Assembly: GCA_903845315.1 (NCBI GenBank)
Contig: CAIMWY010000006.1
Location: forward strand, 1-6,830
DNA from: an uncultured Burkholderiales bacterium
Lineage (GTDB): Bacteria; Pseudomonadota; Gammaproteobacteria; Burkholderiales; Burkholderiaceae
Direction: 5' to 3'
DNA: 6,830 nt
Within the stretch, counting starts at the first letter, position 1. The number at the start of each line of letters is the position of its first letter. The notes below the pieces were generated by a model that was not told where the DNA came from, made no database searches, and was given only the letters and a program-made list of their open reading frames with translations. Below are positions 6,443 through 6,830 of the stretch, piece by piece. The position numbers and the translations under genes were made by a program.

Positions 6443-6830
6443 ATGAAAAAACTTCTTAGACACATGTGTCGTGCGGTCTCTTTACTTGCCTGCCTGAGTG
6501 GGCCTGTCTTGGCCCAAAATTCAGCACAGGTCAGCACAACAGAAATATTTAGACCTTTGCTTACTGCATCGCACCGATCTCCTGCCAACGTGGCACGCGA
6601 CGCATTTCGCCACCCAGCCGAAACCTTGGCATTTTTTGGCGTTCTACCAAACAGTCACGTGGTGGAAATATTGCCAGGCAGCAGCGGGTACTACATGGAA
6701 ATTTTGGCCCCATGGCTCAAGGACAAAGGCACCTATATCGGCGCGGATAGAGACGATTCATTGCCTCAATACATTCCCGATCATCAGAAATTGATGCGTC
6801 GAATTAAAGAAGAATCCGACTTATACGGAC
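6443..6830 (+). CDS. Exported SAM-dependent methyltransferase-like protein (3' end cut by window edge)
   Basis: Manual translation from the ATG at 6443 gives 129 residues open to the right edge. The N-terminus, MKKLLRHMCRAVSLLACLSG then PVLAQ, is a signal peptide with probable cleavage after A24; LLAC (14-17) also resembles a lipobox, so a lipoprotein is possible. After it come FRHPAETLAFFGV (55-67), VVEILPGSSGYYMEILAPWLKDKG (73-96) and YIGAD (98-102). The pattern HPAETLAFFGV followed by VVEI-PG-G-YYTEILAP matches, from memory, the predicted methyltransferase family COG4798, whose members often carry signal peptides and whose substrate is unknown. The nucleotide-binding loop here reads PGSSG rather than the more usual PGGG. 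No clear Shine-Dalgarno is visible before the ATG; M8 is an alternative start but would shorten the signal peptide. It is divergent from the regulator and may share its control region; a functional link to the hyu operon is not shown. Confidence 0.75.
   Translation, partial: MKKLLRHMCRAVSLLACLSGPVLAQNSAQVSTTEIFRPLLTASHRSPANVARDAFRHPAETLAFFGVLPNSHVVEILPGSSGYYMEILAPWLKDKGTYIGADRDDSLPQYIPDHQKLMRRIKEESDLYG

Noticed and set aside
6498..6794. 98-codon plus-strand open frame near the right edge
   Set aside because: It overlaps the signal-peptide methyltransferase-like gene in another frame, which has recognisable motifs, and it shows none itself.

Overview
The window looks like part of a bacterial chromosome from a Gram-negative proteobacterium. 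Mid-range base composition, tight head-to-tail gene packing, a Sec signal peptide on the binding protein and the style of the protein families suggest a beta-proteobacterium (Burkholderiales-like). That placement is an impression from the sequences, not a search result.

Layout: five genes lie on the minus strand and read from right to left: an IclR-family regulator (6310-5489), a HyuA-type ATP-dependent amidohydrolase subunit (5492-3426), its HyuB-type partner (3423-1876), a periplasmic branched-chain-amino-acid-type binding protein (1855-707), and a LivF-type ABC ATPase (701 to beyond the left edge). Successive junctions are a 4-base overlap, a 2-base gap, a 20-base gap and a 5-base gap. No terminator or convincing internal promoter is visible, so they are read as one operon. 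On the plus strand, a secreted SAM-methyltransferase-like protein starts at 6443 and runs off the right edge. The 132-bp divergent intergenic region carries a perfect 19-bp palindrome and several phased GTTTC/GAAAC half-sites, a likely operator for the IclR regulator.

How the genes fit together: the binding protein and LivF ATPase are parts of a LivHMGFK-type importer; its permeases and LivG-type ATPase are not in the window and may lie past the left edge. HyuA and HyuB are separate subunits of the hydantoinase/oxoprolinase/acetone carboxylase superfamily, whose members use ATP to open cyclic amides (hydantoins, lactams, 5-oxoproline) or to carboxylate ketones. No small acetone-carboxylase gamma subunit gene is next to them. 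The most economical reading is an inducible module: a small, probably cyclic-amide-like compound is imported and opened by HyuAB under IclR-type control. The actual substrate cannot be read from the sequence.

There is no phage, transposon, CRISPR, tRNA or rRNA signal. The non-standard signals are the palindromic control region, the pairing of HyuAB with a dedicated Liv-type importer, and some atypical motif positions. I see no clear evidence of a wholly new system.
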